DNA of 64,000 nt from Streptomyces sp. NRRL F-6676 (lineage in GTDB: Bacteria > Actinomycetota > Actinomycetes > Streptomycetales > Streptomycetaceae), in the NCBI RefSeq assembly GCF_000725625.1, contig NZ_JOHS01000002.1, forward strand, positions 178,960 through 242,959, written 5' to 3'. The notes beneath the pieces are model-generated. The model was not told the DNA's origin. It did no database searches and saw only the letters and a program-made list of their open reading frames with translations. Positions within the stretch are counted from its first letter, which is position 1, and every line of letters starts with the position of its first letter. The position numbers and the translations under genes were made by a program. This document shows, one piece after another, positions 16,701 to 25,912 of the stretch.

Positions 16701-17990
16701 GTGCGCCGCCGTCTCATCCAGTCCACCCTCGCCGTCGTCCTCGTGGTGATCGCGGTCTTCGGCGTCTCCCTCGTCATCGTCGAGACCCGCACCATCAGCA
16801 ACAGCGCGCAGGAACGCGTCGACTCCGAGGCGCTGCGCCTGGCCAGCATCGTCGACGGCCGCATCCTCGACCACGAGAAGGTCACCGCCGCGGCGCTCAA
16901 GGAGCAGCTCAAGGGCCAGGTCACCGAGGACCGCTACGCCGTCGTCACCCTGCCGGGCAAGGCGCCGGTCGAGGTCGGCTCCCGGCCCACCGGCGACGTC
17001 ATCCACGCCACCACCCGGGGCGAGGAGGGCGAGACGGTCCACGTCGAGGAGCCCCGGTCCACCGTGACCCGCGAGGTCGGCCGCACGCTGCTGATCATCG
17101 GACTGGTCGCGCTGCTCGCGATCGTCGCCGCCGTGCTGCTCGCCGTGCGCCAGGCCAACCGGCTCGCCTCCCCGCTCACCGACCTCGCCTCCACCGCCGA
17201 GCGGCTCGGCTCCGGGGACCCCCGCCCGCGGCACAAGCGGTACGGGGTGCCCGAGCTGGACCGGGTCGCCGACGTGCTCGACTCCTCCGCCGAACGCATC
17301 GCCCGGATGCTCACCGCCGAGCGGCGGCTGGCGGCCGACGCCTCCCACCAGCTGCGCACCCCGCTCACCGCGCTGTCCATGCGCCTTGAGGAGATCACCC
17401 TCACCGACGACCCGGACACGGTGAAGGAGGAGGCGACCATCGCCCTGACCCAGGTCGAGCGGCTCACGGACGTCGTGGAGCGGCTGCTCACCAACGCCCG
17501 CGACCCGCGCACCGGCTCCGCCGTCTCCTTCGACCTCGACGAGGTCATCCAGCAGCAGGTCGCCGAGTGGCGCCCCGCCTACCGCAGCGAGGGCCGGGCC
17601 ATCGTCAGCTCCGGCAAACGGCACTTGCAGGCCGTGGGCACGCCGGGGGCGGTCGCGCAGGTGCTGGCCGCGCTGATCGAGAACTCCCTGATGCACGGCG
17701 GCGGCACGGTGGCGCTGCGCACCCGTGTCACCGGCAACCAGGCGGTCATCGAGGTCACCGACGAGGGCCCCGGCGTCCCCTCCGACCTGGGCGCCCGCAT
17801 CTTCGAGCGCACGATCAGCGGACGGAACTCCACGGGCATCGGCCTCGCCGTCGCCCGCGACCTCGCGGAGGCGGACGGCGGGCGGCTGGAGATGCTCCAG
17901 GCGCAGCCGCCGGTCTTCGGCCTGTTCCTGTCCCGTACGCCGCTGAAGAAGACCCCGGCGGGCGACGAGCCCCGGCCGACGGTGCGCTGA
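16701..17990 (+). CDS. Membrane sensor histidine kinase
   Basis: 429 residues, GTG start. Two membrane helices (residues about 8-28 and 130-150) bracket an extracytoplasmic sensor of about 100 residues. Then a HAMP-like linker, the H box ADASHQLRTPLTAL, N box ALIENSLMHGGG, G1 DEGPGVPSD and G2 STGIGLAVARDLAEADGG. The cognate regulator is the preceding gene. Loop sequence between the helices gives no hint of the ligand. Confidence 0.92.
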   Translation: MRRRLIQSTLAVVLVVIAVFGVSLVIVETRTISNSAQERVDSEALRLASIVDGRILDHEKVTAAALKEQLKGQVTEDRYAVVTLPGKAPVEVGSRPTGDVIHATTRGEEGETVHVEEPRSTVTREVGRTLLIIGLVALLAIVAAVLLAVRQANRLASPLTDLASTAERLGSGDPRPRHKRYGVPELDRVADVLDSSAERIARMLTAERRLAADASHQLRTPLTALSMRLEEITLTDDPDTVKEEATIALTQVERLTDVVERLLTNARDPRTGSAVSFDLDEVIQQQVAEWRPAYRSEGRAIVSSGKRHLQAVGTPGAVAQVLAALIENSLMHGGGTVALRTRVTGNQAVIEVTDEGPGVPSDLGARIFERTISGRNSTGIGLAVARDLAEADGGRLEMLQAQPPVFGLFLSRTPLKKTPAGDEPRPTVR

Positions 17991-17999
17991 GCCCGGCCG

Positions 18000-18530
18000 T
18001 CAGCGGGGCAGGCGCCGGGGCGGCGCCGCCTCCTCCAGGAACGATTCCGCGCTCGCCACGGTCTCCTTGGCGGGCAGCGCGCGGAACACCCAGGTGCGGT
18101 ACGACCAGAAGCGGAAGAGGGTCGCGACGCCGATGCCGAGGAACTTGAAGATGTTGCTCTGCAACGGGCTGTCCCAGCCGAAGCCGTACGTCGCCACGTA
18201 CAGCACCCCGTTCTCGATCACCAGGCCGGCCGCGCTGAACAGCAGGAACAGCGTGAGTTCCTTGGTACGGCCGCTCTTGTCGCGGTCCCGGTAGGCGAAG
18301 TAGCGGAACCCCACGTAGTTGAACGCGATCGCGACGATCGTGGCGATCACACTGGCGCGGACGACCTGTAGATCGGTGGCGTGCCGTACGAGGTTGAAGA
18401 CGAGCAGATTGACGAGGAGGCCGGCGCCGCCGACCGCGCCGAACTTCACGACCTCGCGGCCGAACTGCTGGACCTGCCGGCGCAGGCCACGGCGAGAGGC
18501 GCCCCGCACCCCCGTGGAACCATTGCCCAT
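18000..18530 (-). CDS. GtrA-family membrane protein
   Basis: 176 residues with four hydrophobic helices in the GtrA pattern (FGAVGGAGLLVNLLVFNLV, SVIATIVAIAFNYVGFRYFAYRDRD, LTLFLLFSAAGLVIENGVLYV, FLGIGVATLFRFWSYRTWVF). GtrA proteins are thought to help move lipid-linked sugars or to act in cell-wall polysaccharide assembly. ATG at 18530 is preferred; a GTG at 18587 would add 19 residues without a better ribosome site. It diverges from purK, and it ends 9 bases from the kinase stop (convergent). Confidence 0.88.
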   Translation of the reverse strand: MGNGSTGVRGASRRGLRRQVQQFGREVVKFGAVGGAGLLVNLLVFNLVRHATDLQVVRASVIATIVAIAFNYVGFRYFAYRDRDKSGRTKELTLFLLFSAAGLVIENGVLYVATYGFGWDSPLQSNIFKFLGIGVATLFRFWSYRTWVFRALPAKETVASAESFLEEAAPPRRLPR

Positions 18531-18695
18531 CGTCTCGCCAGCCCCCGTCGGGTCGCATCCACCGGCCACCCCCGCAGGGGCGACCACAATCCCCCCATGC
18601 TAACCAGCGCGCCGTCGCGGCGGCGCGAGCGACGAGGACGCGAGGTCACAGGGCGGGTCGGCGGGCCGAACCCCCCGCCGGATAACCTGGGGAAC

Positions 18696-19856
18696 GTGAC
18701 GTTCCCGGTAGTCGGCATGGTCGGCGGAGGCCAGCTCGCGCGTATGACGCACGAGGCAGGCATCCCGCTCGGCATCAAGTTCAAGCTCCTGAGTGACACT
18801 CCTCAGGACTCCGCGGCACAGGTCGTGCACGAAGTCGTCGTCGGCGACTATCGCGACCTGGACACGCTGCGCGCCTTCGCACGCGGCTGTGACGTGATCA
18901 CCTTCGATCACGAACATGTGCCGACCGAGCACCTCAGGGCCCTGGAGGCGGACGGCATCCCGGTCCGCCCCGGCCCCGACGCGCTCGTGCACGCCCAGGA
19001 CAAGGGGGTGATGCGCGCCAAGCTCGACGCGCTCGGTGTCCCCTGCCCACGGCACCGCATCGTGAGCGACCCGCAGGACGTGGCCGCGTTCGCCGCCGAG
19101 GGCGTGCCCGAGGGCGCCGGGGGCGACGGCTTCCCCGTCGTCCTCAAGACCGTCCGCGGCGGCTACGACGGCAAGGGCGTCTGGGTCGTCGACTCCGTCG
19201 AGGAGGCCGCCGAACCGTTCCGCGCCGGCGTCCCCGTCCTCGCCGAGGAGAAGGTCGACTTCGTCCGCGAGCTCGCCGCCAACGTCGTCCGCTCCCCGCA
19301 CGGCCAGGCCGTGGCCTACCCCGTCGTCGAGTCCCAGCAGGTCAAGGGCGTCTGCGACACGGTGATCGCCCCGGCGCCCGGCCTGGAGGAGTCCCTCGCC
19401 CTGCGCGCCGAGGAGATGGCGCTCAACATCGCCAAGGAACTGGGCGTCGTCGGCCACCTCGCCGTCGAGCTGTTCCAGACCCGCGACGGCCGCATCCTCG
19501 TCAACGAGCTCGCGATGCGCCCGCACAACTCCGGCCACTGGTCGATGGACGGCGCGGTCACCAGTCAGTTCGCCAACCACGTCCGCGCCGTCCTGGACCT
19601 TCCGCTCGGCGACCCGCGCCCGCGCGCCAAGTGGACCGTCATGGTCAACGTCCTCGGCGGCGACTTCCCGGACATGTACTCCGCGTATCTGCACTGCATG
19701 GCCCGTGACCCCCGGCTCAAGATCCACATGTACGGCAAGGACGTGAAGCCCGGCCGCAAGGTGGGGCACGTCAACACCTACGGCGACGACCTCGACGACG
19801 TGCTGGAGCGCGCCCGTCACGCAGCCGGCTACCTGAGAGGCACGATCACCGAATGA
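18696..19856 (+). CDS. purK: N5-carboxyaminoimidazole ribonucleotide synthase
   Basis: 386 residues, ATP-grasp. Makes N5-CAIR from AIR, bicarbonate and ATP in de novo purine synthesis. Start [22 protein letters not shown] is the usual PurK N-terminus; later [18 protein letters not shown] (ATP binding), [18 protein letters not shown], and [30 protein letters not shown] at 18696 gives normal family length; an ATG at 18598 would add 33 unlike residues. Stop overlaps purE (ATGA). Confidence 0.95.
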   Translation: MTFPVVGMVGGGQLARMTHEAGIPLGIKFKLLSDTPQDSAAQVVHEVVVGDYRDLDTLRAFARGCDVITFDHEHVPTEHLRALEADGIPVRPGPDALVHAQDKGVMRAKLDALGVPCPRHRIVSDPQDVAAFAAEGVPEGAGGDGFPVVLKTVRGGYDGKGVWVVDSVEEAAEPFRAGVPVLAEEKVDFVRELAANVVRSPHGQAVAYPVVESQQVKGVCDTVIAPAPGLEESLALRAEEMALNIAKELGVVGHLAVELFQTRDGRILVNELAMRPHNSGHWSMDGAVTSQFANHVRAVLDLPLGDPRPRAKWTVMVNVLGGDFPDMYSAYLHCMARDPRLKIHMYGKDVKPGRKVGHVNTYGDDLDDVLERARHAAGYLRGTITE

Positions 19857-20401
19857 GCCCCGCCGCACAGCCCGTCGTCGGCATCGTCATGGGGTCGGAC
19901 TCCGACTGGCCCGTCATGGAGGCCGCCGCCAAGGCCCTCGACGAGTTCGAGATCGCCCACGAGGTCGACGTCGTCTCCGCGCACCGCATGCCGCGCGAGA
20001 TGATCACGTACGGCGAGCAGGCCGCGGAGCGGGGTCTGAAGGTGATCATCGCGGGCGCGGGCGGCGCCGCCCACCTGCCCGGCATGCTCGCCTCCGTCAC
20101 CCCGCTGCCCGTCATCGGCGTACCCGTGCCGCTGAAGTACCTGGACGGCATGGACAGCCTGCTCTCCATCGTGCAGATGCCGGCCGGCGTGCCCGTCGCC
20201 ACCGTCTCCGTGGCCGGCGCGCGCAACGCCGGGCTGCTCGCGGCCCGCATCCTCGCCGCCCACGACGAGGAACTGCTCTCCCGCATGCGGGAGTTCCAGC
20301 AAGAGCTGAACGACCAGGCCACCGAGAAGGGCAAGCGGCTGCGCGCCAAGGTCGACGGCGCGGGCGGCGGCTTCGGCTTCGGCCCGGGCGCGGGGAAGTG
20401 A
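19853..20401 (+). CDS. purE: N5-carboxyaminoimidazole ribonucleotide mutase
   Basis: 182 residues. Converts N5-CAIR to CAIR, the step after PurK. Signature: [56 protein letters not shown], and [26 protein letters not shown]. The last ~20 residues are a Gly-rich tail. Translationally coupled to purK at its start and to the dipeptidase at its end (GTGA). Confidence 0.97.
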   Translation: MSPAAQPVVGIVMGSDSDWPVMEAAAKALDEFEIAHEVDVVSAHRMPREMITYGEQAAERGLKVIIAGAGGAAHLPGMLASVTPLPVIGVPVPLKYLDGMDSLLSIVQMPAGVPVATVSVAGARNAGLLAARILAAHDEELLSRMREFQQELNDQATEKGKRLRAKVDGAGGGFGFGPGAGK

Positions 20402-21600
20402 CGGCGATGACCTCCACGACCTCCGCCTCCCTGGACGCGGCACGCGAACTGCTGCGCGAGTTCCCCGTCGTCGACGGCCACAACGACCTGCCCTGGGCGC
20501 TGCGCGAGCAGGTCCACTACGACCTCGACGCCCGCGACATCGCCGGCGCTCAGCAGGACCACCTGCACACCGACATCCCCCGGCTGCGCGCCGGCGGCGT
20601 CGGCGCCCAGTTCTGGTCGGTCTACGTCCGCTCCGACCTGCCCGGCGCCGTGACGGCGACGCTCGAGCAGATCGACTGCGTACGGCAGCTCATCGACCGC
20701 CACCCGGACGCGCTGCGCGCCGCGTACACCGCCGCCGACATGGAGGCGGCCCGCGCCGAGGGCCGGATCGCCTCCCTGATGGGCGCCGAGGGCGGCCACT
20801 CCATCGACAACAGCCTCGGCACCCTCCGCGCGCTGTACGCGCTCGGCGTGCGCTACATGACGCTCACCCACAACGACAACGTGGCGTGGGCCGACTCGGC
20901 CACGGACGAGCCGGGCGTCGGCGGCCTGTCGGCCTTCGGTCGCGAGGTCGTACGGGAGATGAACCGGCTCGGCATGCTCGTGGACCTCTCCCACGTGGCC
21001 CCCAGCACCATGCGGGCCGCGCTGGACACCACCTCGGCGCCGGTGATCTTCTCGCACTCCTCCGCCCGCGCGGTCTGCGACCACCCGCGCAACATCCCCG
21101 ACGACGTACTGGAGCGGCTGCCCGGCAACGGCGGCGTGGCGATGGTGACGTTCGTCCCCAAGTTCGTCCTCCAGGCCGCCGTCGACTGGACGGCCGCCGC
21201 CGACGAGAACATGCGGGCGCACGGCTTCCACCAGCTGGAGACCACGGCCGAGGCCATGGCGGTGCACCGCGCCTTCGAACAGACGCACCCGCGCCCGGTC
21301 GCCACGGCGGCCACCGTCGCCGACCACCTCGACCACATGCGCGAGGTCGCCGGCGTCGACCACCTCGGCATCGGCGGCGACTACGACGGCACGCCCTTCA
21401 CCCCCGCAGGTCTCGACGACGTCTCGGGCTACCCGAACCTCATCGCCGAACTGCTCGACCGGGGCTGGTCACGGGCCGACCTCGCCAAGCTGACCTGGCA
21501 GAACGCCGTCCGGGTGCTCGGCGCCGCGGAGGACGTGGCCCGCGCGGAGCAGGCCGCCCGGCCGCCGTCCAACGCCACGCTGGAGCAGCTCGACCGATAG
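20398..21600 (+). CDS. M19 (renal-type) membrane dipeptidase family protein
   Basis: 400 residues. Zinc dipeptidase family M19, which cleaves dipeptides, some with D-residues. All expected catalytic positions are present: [10 protein letters not shown] (H-x-D), [10 protein letters not shown] (bridging Glu), LTHNDN (substrate His), DLSHVAPST and IFSHSSAR (two zinc His), HPRNIPDD (Arg), GIGGDYDG (Asp). GTG at 20398 overlaps purE; ATG at 20407 with GGGGAAG upstream is an equally good start. Compare the inactive-looking paralogue at 23733-24920. Confidence 0.92.
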   Translation: MTAMTSTTSASLDAARELLREFPVVDGHNDLPWALREQVHYDLDARDIAGAQQDHLHTDIPRLRAGGVGAQFWSVYVRSDLPGAVTATLEQIDCVRQLIDRHPDALRAAYTAADMEAARAEGRIASLMGAEGGHSIDNSLGTLRALYALGVRYMTLTHNDNVAWADSATDEPGVGGLSAFGREVVREMNRLGMLVDLSHVAPSTMRAALDTTSAPVIFSHSSARAVCDHPRNIPDDVLERLPGNGGVAMVTFVPKFVLQAAVDWTAAADENMRAHGFHQLETTAEAMAVHRAFEQTHPRPVATAATVADHLDHMREVAGVDHLGIGGDYDGTPFTPAGLDDVSGYPNLIAELLDRGWSRADLAKLTWQNAVRVLGAAEDVARAEQAARPPSNATLEQLDR

Positions 21601-21650
21601 CGGCAGCCGGGCGGGCGGCGGCCGTCGGGCCGCCTGCCCGCCTGCCGCCG
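21601..21650. terminator. Bidirectional hairpin between convergent dipeptidase and thioesterase
   Basis: Imperfect long inverted repeat (GGCAGCCGGGCGGGCGGC pairing with GCCTGCCCGCCTGCC) filling the 57-base gap between the two stop codons. A few mismatches; GC-rich stem without U-tract. Confidence 0.6.
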
Positions 21651-21657
21651 GGAGCCC

Positions 21658-22209
21658 TCAGTGCTCGTACCCCTCCGCCGCCCGCTTCTCCCGCAGCTCG
21701 CGGATGGCGCGGCGGCGGGCCAGCCGGTGGGTGCGCCGGATCTGCGCCTCCTGCTGCCGGCGGCGGTCCCGGTCGGTCTCCGGAAGCACCGGCGGCACCG
21801 GGCGCGGCTTCCCGTCGGCGTCCACCGCCGCGAAGACGAGGTACGCCGAGCCCACGTGGGTGGCCGGCGTCGACTCGTTCCAGCGCTCGGCAAGGACCCG
21901 CACCCCCACCTCCATGGAGCTGCGCCCGGTCCAGTTGACCTGCGCCTTCACATGGACCAGGTCGCCGACCCTGACCGGCTCCAGGAACACCATCTCGTCC
22001 ATGGAGGCGGTCACCGCGGGCCCGCCGCAGTGCCGTCCGGCCACGGCACCGGCCGCGTCGTCGACCAGCTTCATGACCACTCCGCCGTGCACCGTGCCCA
22101 GCAGGTTCGTGTCGTTGTGGGTCATGATGTGGCTGAGCGTGGTGCGGGAGGCGGATACGGGCTTGGCGGGAAGCCCCTCCGGAGTCGCCGACGAGGCGTG
22201 GTCTGTCAT
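21658..22209 (-). CDS. Acyl-CoA thioesterase, hotdog fold
   Basis: 183 residues. Hotdog domain of the YciA/BACH type: LSHIMTHNDTNLLGTVHGGVVMKLVDDAAGAVA (catalytic Asp and the HGG helix cap), then VFLEPVRVGDLVHVKAQVNWTGRSSMEVGVRV. Hydrolyses acyl-CoA thioesters in the cytoplasm; chain-length preference unknown. The C-terminal ~45 residues are strongly basic (RRRQQEAQIRRTHRLARRRA), unusual for the family and possibly a nucleic-acid or membrane-surface contact. ATG at 22209 follows AAGGTGGAGG. Confidence 0.9.
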   Translation of the reverse strand: MTDHASSATPEGLPAKPVSASRTTLSHIMTHNDTNLLGTVHGGVVMKLVDDAAGAVAGRHCGGPAVTASMDEMVFLEPVRVGDLVHVKAQVNWTGRSSMEVGVRVLAERWNESTPATHVGSAYLVFAAVDADGKPRPVPPVLPETDRDRRRQQEAQIRRTHRLARRRAIRELREKRAAEGYEH

Positions 22210-22327
22210 GACCTCCACCTTATGCGTCGCCGTCGTTCGAAGACTTTGTGTCGGCTTCGCAACAGCACTGGCCCAGTTTTCCAGGACCCCTGTAAGGCAC
22301 ACAGCCCGGCACTGCACACTGGGCGGC

Positions 22328-23629
22328 ATGAACGAGTGGCCGGACGGGTGGTCCGAGAGCAACAGCGGCAATCGGTACGGACGCGGCAGCGCCGGTGCGC
22401 AGCCCGAGGGCGCCCGGTCGATGCGGCAGGTCCGGCGCGGCCCGGGGCAGGGCTACGGTCCCTCCGCCCCGCCGCACGGCAGGGTCCCGCAGCAGCCGTC
22501 GTACGTCGACGGTGGTGCCGGCGGTGCCGGCGGCGGGCAGGGCGGTTACGACGACGGCTCCGGCTACGACAGCGGCTACAACACCGGCCATGTCTACGGC
22601 GGCGGCCCCGGCGCGGGCGGCCCGGCCGGGACCGGCGGCGGGCGTCCCGCCCCGAACTGGCGGCGCCGCATCAAGTGGACCGCGATCACCGTCGTCACGG
22701 TGCTCGTGGTGACCACCGTCGGCACGTACTTCTGGGCCGACTCCAAGCTCAACCGCGACGTCGACCTGTCCAAGGTCATCGACCGCCCCGCCGAGGGCGA
22801 CGGCACCAACTACCTGATCGTCGGCTCCGACAGCCGCGAGGGCCTGTCCGCCGACCAGAAGAAGGACCTGCACACCGGCTCCGCCGAGGGCAAGCGCACC
22901 GACTCGATGATGATCCTGCACGTCGGCGACAGCGGCGACACCCTCATCTCGCTGCCCCGCGACTCGGACGTCGAGATTCCGACGTTCAAGGGCTCGGAGT
23001 CCGGCAAGACCTTCCAGGGCACCGGCAAGCACACCAAGCTCAACGCGGCCTACGCCACCGACGGGCCGACGCTGCTGGTGCGGACCGTCGAGTACAACAC
23101 GGGCCTGCACATCGACCACTACGTCGAGATCGGCTTCGCCGGGTTCGCCAACATCGTGGACGCGGTCGGCGGCGTCGACATCACCATCGACAAGGCGTTC
23201 AAGGACAAGTACTCCGGCGCCGACTTCAAGGCGGGCAAGCAGACGCTGAACGGCGAGGAGGCCCTGGCCTTCGTCCGCACCCGGCACGCCTTCGCCGCCA
23301 GCGACCTGGAGCGCACCAAGAACCAGCAGAAGTTCCTCGCCGCCCTCGCCCACCAGGTGGCCACCCCCTCCACGGTCCTCAACCCGTTCAAGCTGTACCC
23401 GACGCTCGGGGCCGGCCTGGACTCGCTGATCGTCGACAAGGACATGTCGCTGTGGAACCTGGCGTCCATGTTCTGGGCGATGAAGGGCGTCAGCGGCGGT
23501 GACGGCACCTCCATGAACATGCCGATCTCCGGCTCCAGCGGCGGCAACCTCGTCTGGGACAAGACGAAGGTGAAGACGCTGGTGAACGAGCTGAACAACG
23601 ACGAGAAGGTGACCGTCTCGGGCAACTGA
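22328..23629 (+). CDS. LCP-family cell-wall glycopolymer ligase 1
   Basis: 433 residues. About 110 residues of Gly/Tyr/Pro-rich cytoplasmic tail, one membrane helix (WTAITVVTVLVVTTVGTYF), then an extracellular LytR-CpsA-Psr domain: NYLIVGSDSREG, KRTDSMMILHVG, ISLPRDSDV, KLNAAYATDGP, HYVEIGFAGFANIVDAVGGVD, ALAFVRTRHAFAASDLERTKNQQ. LCP enzymes transfer lipid-linked glycopolymers to peptidoglycan. Unlike the three LCP proteins at 29-36 kb it lacks a C-terminal LytR_C domain. Confidence 0.93.
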   Translation: MNEWPDGWSESNSGNRYGRGSAGAQPEGARSMRQVRRGPGQGYGPSAPPHGRVPQQPSYVDGGAGGAGGGQGGYDDGSGYDSGYNTGHVYGGGPGAGGPAGTGGGRPAPNWRRRIKWTAITVVTVLVVTTVGTYFWADSKLNRDVDLSKVIDRPAEGDGTNYLIVGSDSREGLSADQKKDLHTGSAEGKRTDSMMILHVGDSGDTLISLPRDSDVEIPTFKGSESGKTFQGTGKHTKLNAAYATDGPTLLVRTVEYNTGLHIDHYVEIGFAGFANIVDAVGGVDITIDKAFKDKYSGADFKAGKQTLNGEEALAFVRTRHAFAASDLERTKNQQKFLAALAHQVATPSTVLNPFKLYPTLGAGLDSLIVDKDMSLWNLASMFWAMKGVSGGDGTSMNMPISGSSGGNLVWDKTKVKTLVNELNNDEKVTVSGN

Positions 23630-23732
23630 GGCGGGCGCCCGCGCCCGTACCCCGAACGCCCCGCCCACCAGGAAGCCGCCGGGGCTCCGTGCGACCGTGA
23701 ACCGAACCCGTTCACGACACAGGGAGCCCGCC

Positions 23733-24920
23733 ATGGCCGACCTGCAGGACGAGCTGCACACGACCACCGGACTGGGCGGGTTCGACACACCCCTGCCCGG
23801 CTCGGAACGGCCCGCGGCCCGCTCCCCGCAGGACGCCGGGGGCAGCGGGGAAGGCACTGAGGAAGGCGCCGGGGAAGGCACCAAGGCGGGCGCCGAGGAG
23901 GGCACCGGGGAGGGCGGTCCGCTGGAGCGGGCCCGGGCCCTCCTCGCCGTCCATCCCGTGGCCGACGGCCACAACGGGCTGGCCCGGGTGCTGCGGAGCC
24001 TGCCCTGGTACGACCTCGAACTCGGCGAGAGCGCCCTCGGCACCGATCTGCCCCGGCTGCGCGCGGGCCACGTCGGCGCCCAGTTCTGGTCGCTGCACCT
24101 GCCCGATCCCCTCACCGGCGAGCGGGCCGTCGGCGCCACCCTCGAACAGCTCGACCTGGTCCGTACGGTGGTCGGCGCCCACCCCGAGGGGCTGCGGCTC
24201 GCGTACGACGCCGGGCAGCTCGCCGACGCCCGCAACTGCGGCCGTACCGCCGTGGTCCCCGGACCCGCGGTGGCCGCCGCGATCGGCGACTCCCTCGGCA
24301 TCCTGCGCTCCCTGCACGCCCTCGGACTGCGGCTGCTCACGCTCGCCCGGGCCTCCTGGGCGAGTGAGGCGGGGCTGACCCGGTTCGGCGAGGAGGTGGT
24401 CCGCGAGATGAACCGCCTCGGCGTCCTGGCCGACCTCTCCGGTGCCTCCGACGCCACCGCCCGCCGCTGTCTCGCCCTCTCCAAGGCGCCGGTCGTCTTC
24501 ACCCGCTCCGCCGCCCGCGCGCTGCGCCCGCACCCGGCCAACCTCCCCGACGACCTGCTCACCGAGCTGGGCACCGCGCACGGGCTGTGCCTCGTCCCGC
24601 TCACCGCCGAGCAGACCGGCCCCTCGCTGCGGGACGTCGCCGACCACCTCGACCACGTCCGCCGGCTCGCCGGGGCGCACTGCGTGGGCCTCTCCGGCAC
24701 GTACGACACCGGGACCGCGCACCCCGGCGGCCTGGCCGACACCTCCCGCTACCCGCACCTCGTCGCCGAGCTCCTCGACCGCGGCTGGACCGACTCCGAC
24801 GTGGCCCTGCTGACCTGGGGGAACGTGCAGCGGGTGGTGCGGTGCGCGGACTTCACGGCCCGTGCGGCCCAGCAGCGGAGGGGACCCTCGGCGGCACGGA
24901 TCGCGGACCTGGACGGCTGA
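23733..24920 (+). CDS. Probable pseudoenzyme of the M19 dipeptidase family
   Basis: 395 residues. The fold-level match to the dipeptidase at 20398-21600 is clear throughout ([76 protein letters not shown]), but the catalytic residues are gone: metal Asp is Gly82, bridging Glu lies in VVPGPAV, both zinc His became Gly (ADLSGASD) and Arg (VFTRSAAR), the substrate Arg is Ala (HPANLPDD) and the substrate Asp is Thr (SGTYDTG). The reading frame is intact with AGGGAG at the start, so it is not a decaying gene. About 65 residues of Glu/Gly-rich sequence precede the domain. Probably a structural or binding protein. Confidence 0.85.
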   Translation: MADLQDELHTTTGLGGFDTPLPGSERPAARSPQDAGGSGEGTEEGAGEGTKAGAEEGTGEGGPLERARALLAVHPVADGHNGLARVLRSLPWYDLELGESALGTDLPRLRAGHVGAQFWSLHLPDPLTGERAVGATLEQLDLVRTVVGAHPEGLRLAYDAGQLADARNCGRTAVVPGPAVAAAIGDSLGILRSLHALGLRLLTLARASWASEAGLTRFGEEVVREMNRLGVLADLSGASDATARRCLALSKAPVVFTRSAARALRPHPANLPDDLLTELGTAHGLCLVPLTAEQTGPSLRDVADHLDHVRRLAGAHCVGLSGTYDTGTAHPGGLADTSRYPHLVAELLDRGWTDSDVALLTWGNVQRVVRCADFTARAAQQRRGPSAARIADLDG

Positions 24921-24965
24921 GACGGCTGAGACGGCTGAGACGGCAGAGACGGCTGAGACGGCAGA
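24912..24965. repeat. 9-bp tandem repeat across the stop codon of the M19-like gene
   Basis: Six units of GACGGCTGA or GACGGCAGA. The first contains the real TGA stop, and four of the six carry an in-frame TGA, so the stop is multiplied. Confidence 0.95.
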
Positions 24966-24996
24966 GGGCCCCGGGCGGATGTCCGCCCAGGGCCCT
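24965..24996. terminator. Hairpin between M19-like gene and VOC gene
   Basis: AGGGCCCCGGGCGGA pairs with TCCGCCCAGGGCCCT (one mismatch) around a 2-base loop. Lies between convergent genes and can serve both strands. Confidence 0.8.
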
Positions 24997-25015
24997 GCGT
25001 CGCACGCGGGTGCCG

Positions 25016-25417
25016 TCAGCCGCCGTGCTCGATGCGGCAGAGGCAGAACGGATGCCCCGCCGGGTCCGCGTAGACCCGGAAGTCCTCGCCCTCGGGTGCC
25101 TGAAGCCGCCGGGCGCCGAGCGCCAGCACCTTCTCCTCGGCCGCGTCGATCTCCGCCCAGGTGCTGCCGCCGTCGAAGTCCAGGTGGAGCTGTTGCGAGT
25201 TGCGGTCGGAGCGCGGCCACTCCGGCGGGGTGTAGTCCTTCCCGGCCCGCTGGAAGGCGAGCCGGGGCCCGCCGGGCACCTGGACGACGACCCAGTCGTC
25301 GCCCCCGTCCTCGGCCTCCGGGGTGCCGCCGGCGATCCGGGCGTAGAACTCGGCGAGGGCGGACGGATCGGGGCAGTCGAGCACGACGGAACGGAACCGG
25401 GCGACGGTCTCGGGCAT
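25016..25417 (-). CDS. VOC (glyoxalase/dioxygenase fold) family protein A
   Basis: 133 residues. VOC fold: FRSVVLDCPDPSALAEFYARIAGG at the start, LHLDF in the middle and FRVYADPAGHPFCLC at the end. Such proteins include glyoxalases, extradiol dioxygenases and antibiotic-resistance proteins; nothing here fixes the function. ATG at 25417 has GAGGAC upstream. Tandem paralogue of the gene at 25456-25818 (same motifs), 38 bases apart, probably one transcript. Confidence 0.88.
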   Translation of the reverse strand: MPETVARFRSVVLDCPDPSALAEFYARIAGGTPEAEDGGDDWVVVQVPGGPRLAFQRAGKDYTPPEWPRSDRNSQQLHLDFDGGSTWAEIDAAEEKVLALGARRLQAPEGEDFRVYADPAGHPFCLCRIEHGG

Positions 25418-25455
25418 GGGGCGTCCTCTCTCGGGGGGCCGGCCGGCGGCGTGGC

Positions 25456-25818
25456 TCAGCCGGCACACAGGCAGAACGGGTGCCCCGCCGGGTCCGCGTA
25501 AACGCGGAAGGTGCGCGTGCGGTCGTCGGTCTCCAAGGGCGTGGCGCCGAGCGCGAGGACGTCCTTCTCCGCCGCGTCGAGGTCGTCGACCGTGAGGTCG
25601 AGGTGGAACTGCTGCGAGGCGTCGGGCGCGGGCCACGTGGGCGGCACGAAGCCGGGGGCGGCCTGGAAGGCCAGCGGGGTCGCGCCGCCGGGCAGCTCGA
25701 GGTCCACCCAGTCGCCCTGGTCCTCCACCGTGCCGCCGAGCACCGCGGCGTAGAACCCGGCGAGGGCGTGCGGGTCGGGACAGTCCAGGACGACGGTGCC
25801 GAGCGTGGCGAGAGCCAT
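25456..25818 (-). CDS. VOC (glyoxalase/dioxygenase fold) family protein B
   Basis: 120 residues. Same motifs as its downstream paralogue: LGTVVLDCPDPHALAGFYAAVLGG, FHLDLTVDDLDAAEKDVLALGA, FRVYADPAGHPFCLC. The two probably arose by tandem duplication. First gene of the pair; diverges from the CGNR regulator with about 95 bases between, which must hold both promoters. Confidence 0.88.
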   Translation of the reverse strand: MALATLGTVVLDCPDPHALAGFYAAVLGGTVEDQGDWVDLELPGGATPLAFQAAPGFVPPTWPAPDASQQFHLDLTVDDLDAAEKDVLALGATPLETDDRTRTFRVYADPAGHPFCLCAG

Positions 25819-25912
25819 GACGATCTCCTCCAGGTCCTACGGGCGACTGGTTACCCCATGCTGCCGTCCTTCCGGTAACGCCGCAAGGGGGCGGAGCGGT
25901 ACCGTCACTGGC

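Noticed and set aside
23733..24920. Calling the M19-like gene a decayed pseudogene
   Set aside because: The frame is complete, start signals are good and non-catalytic conserved segments are kept, so a retained pseudoenzyme fits better.
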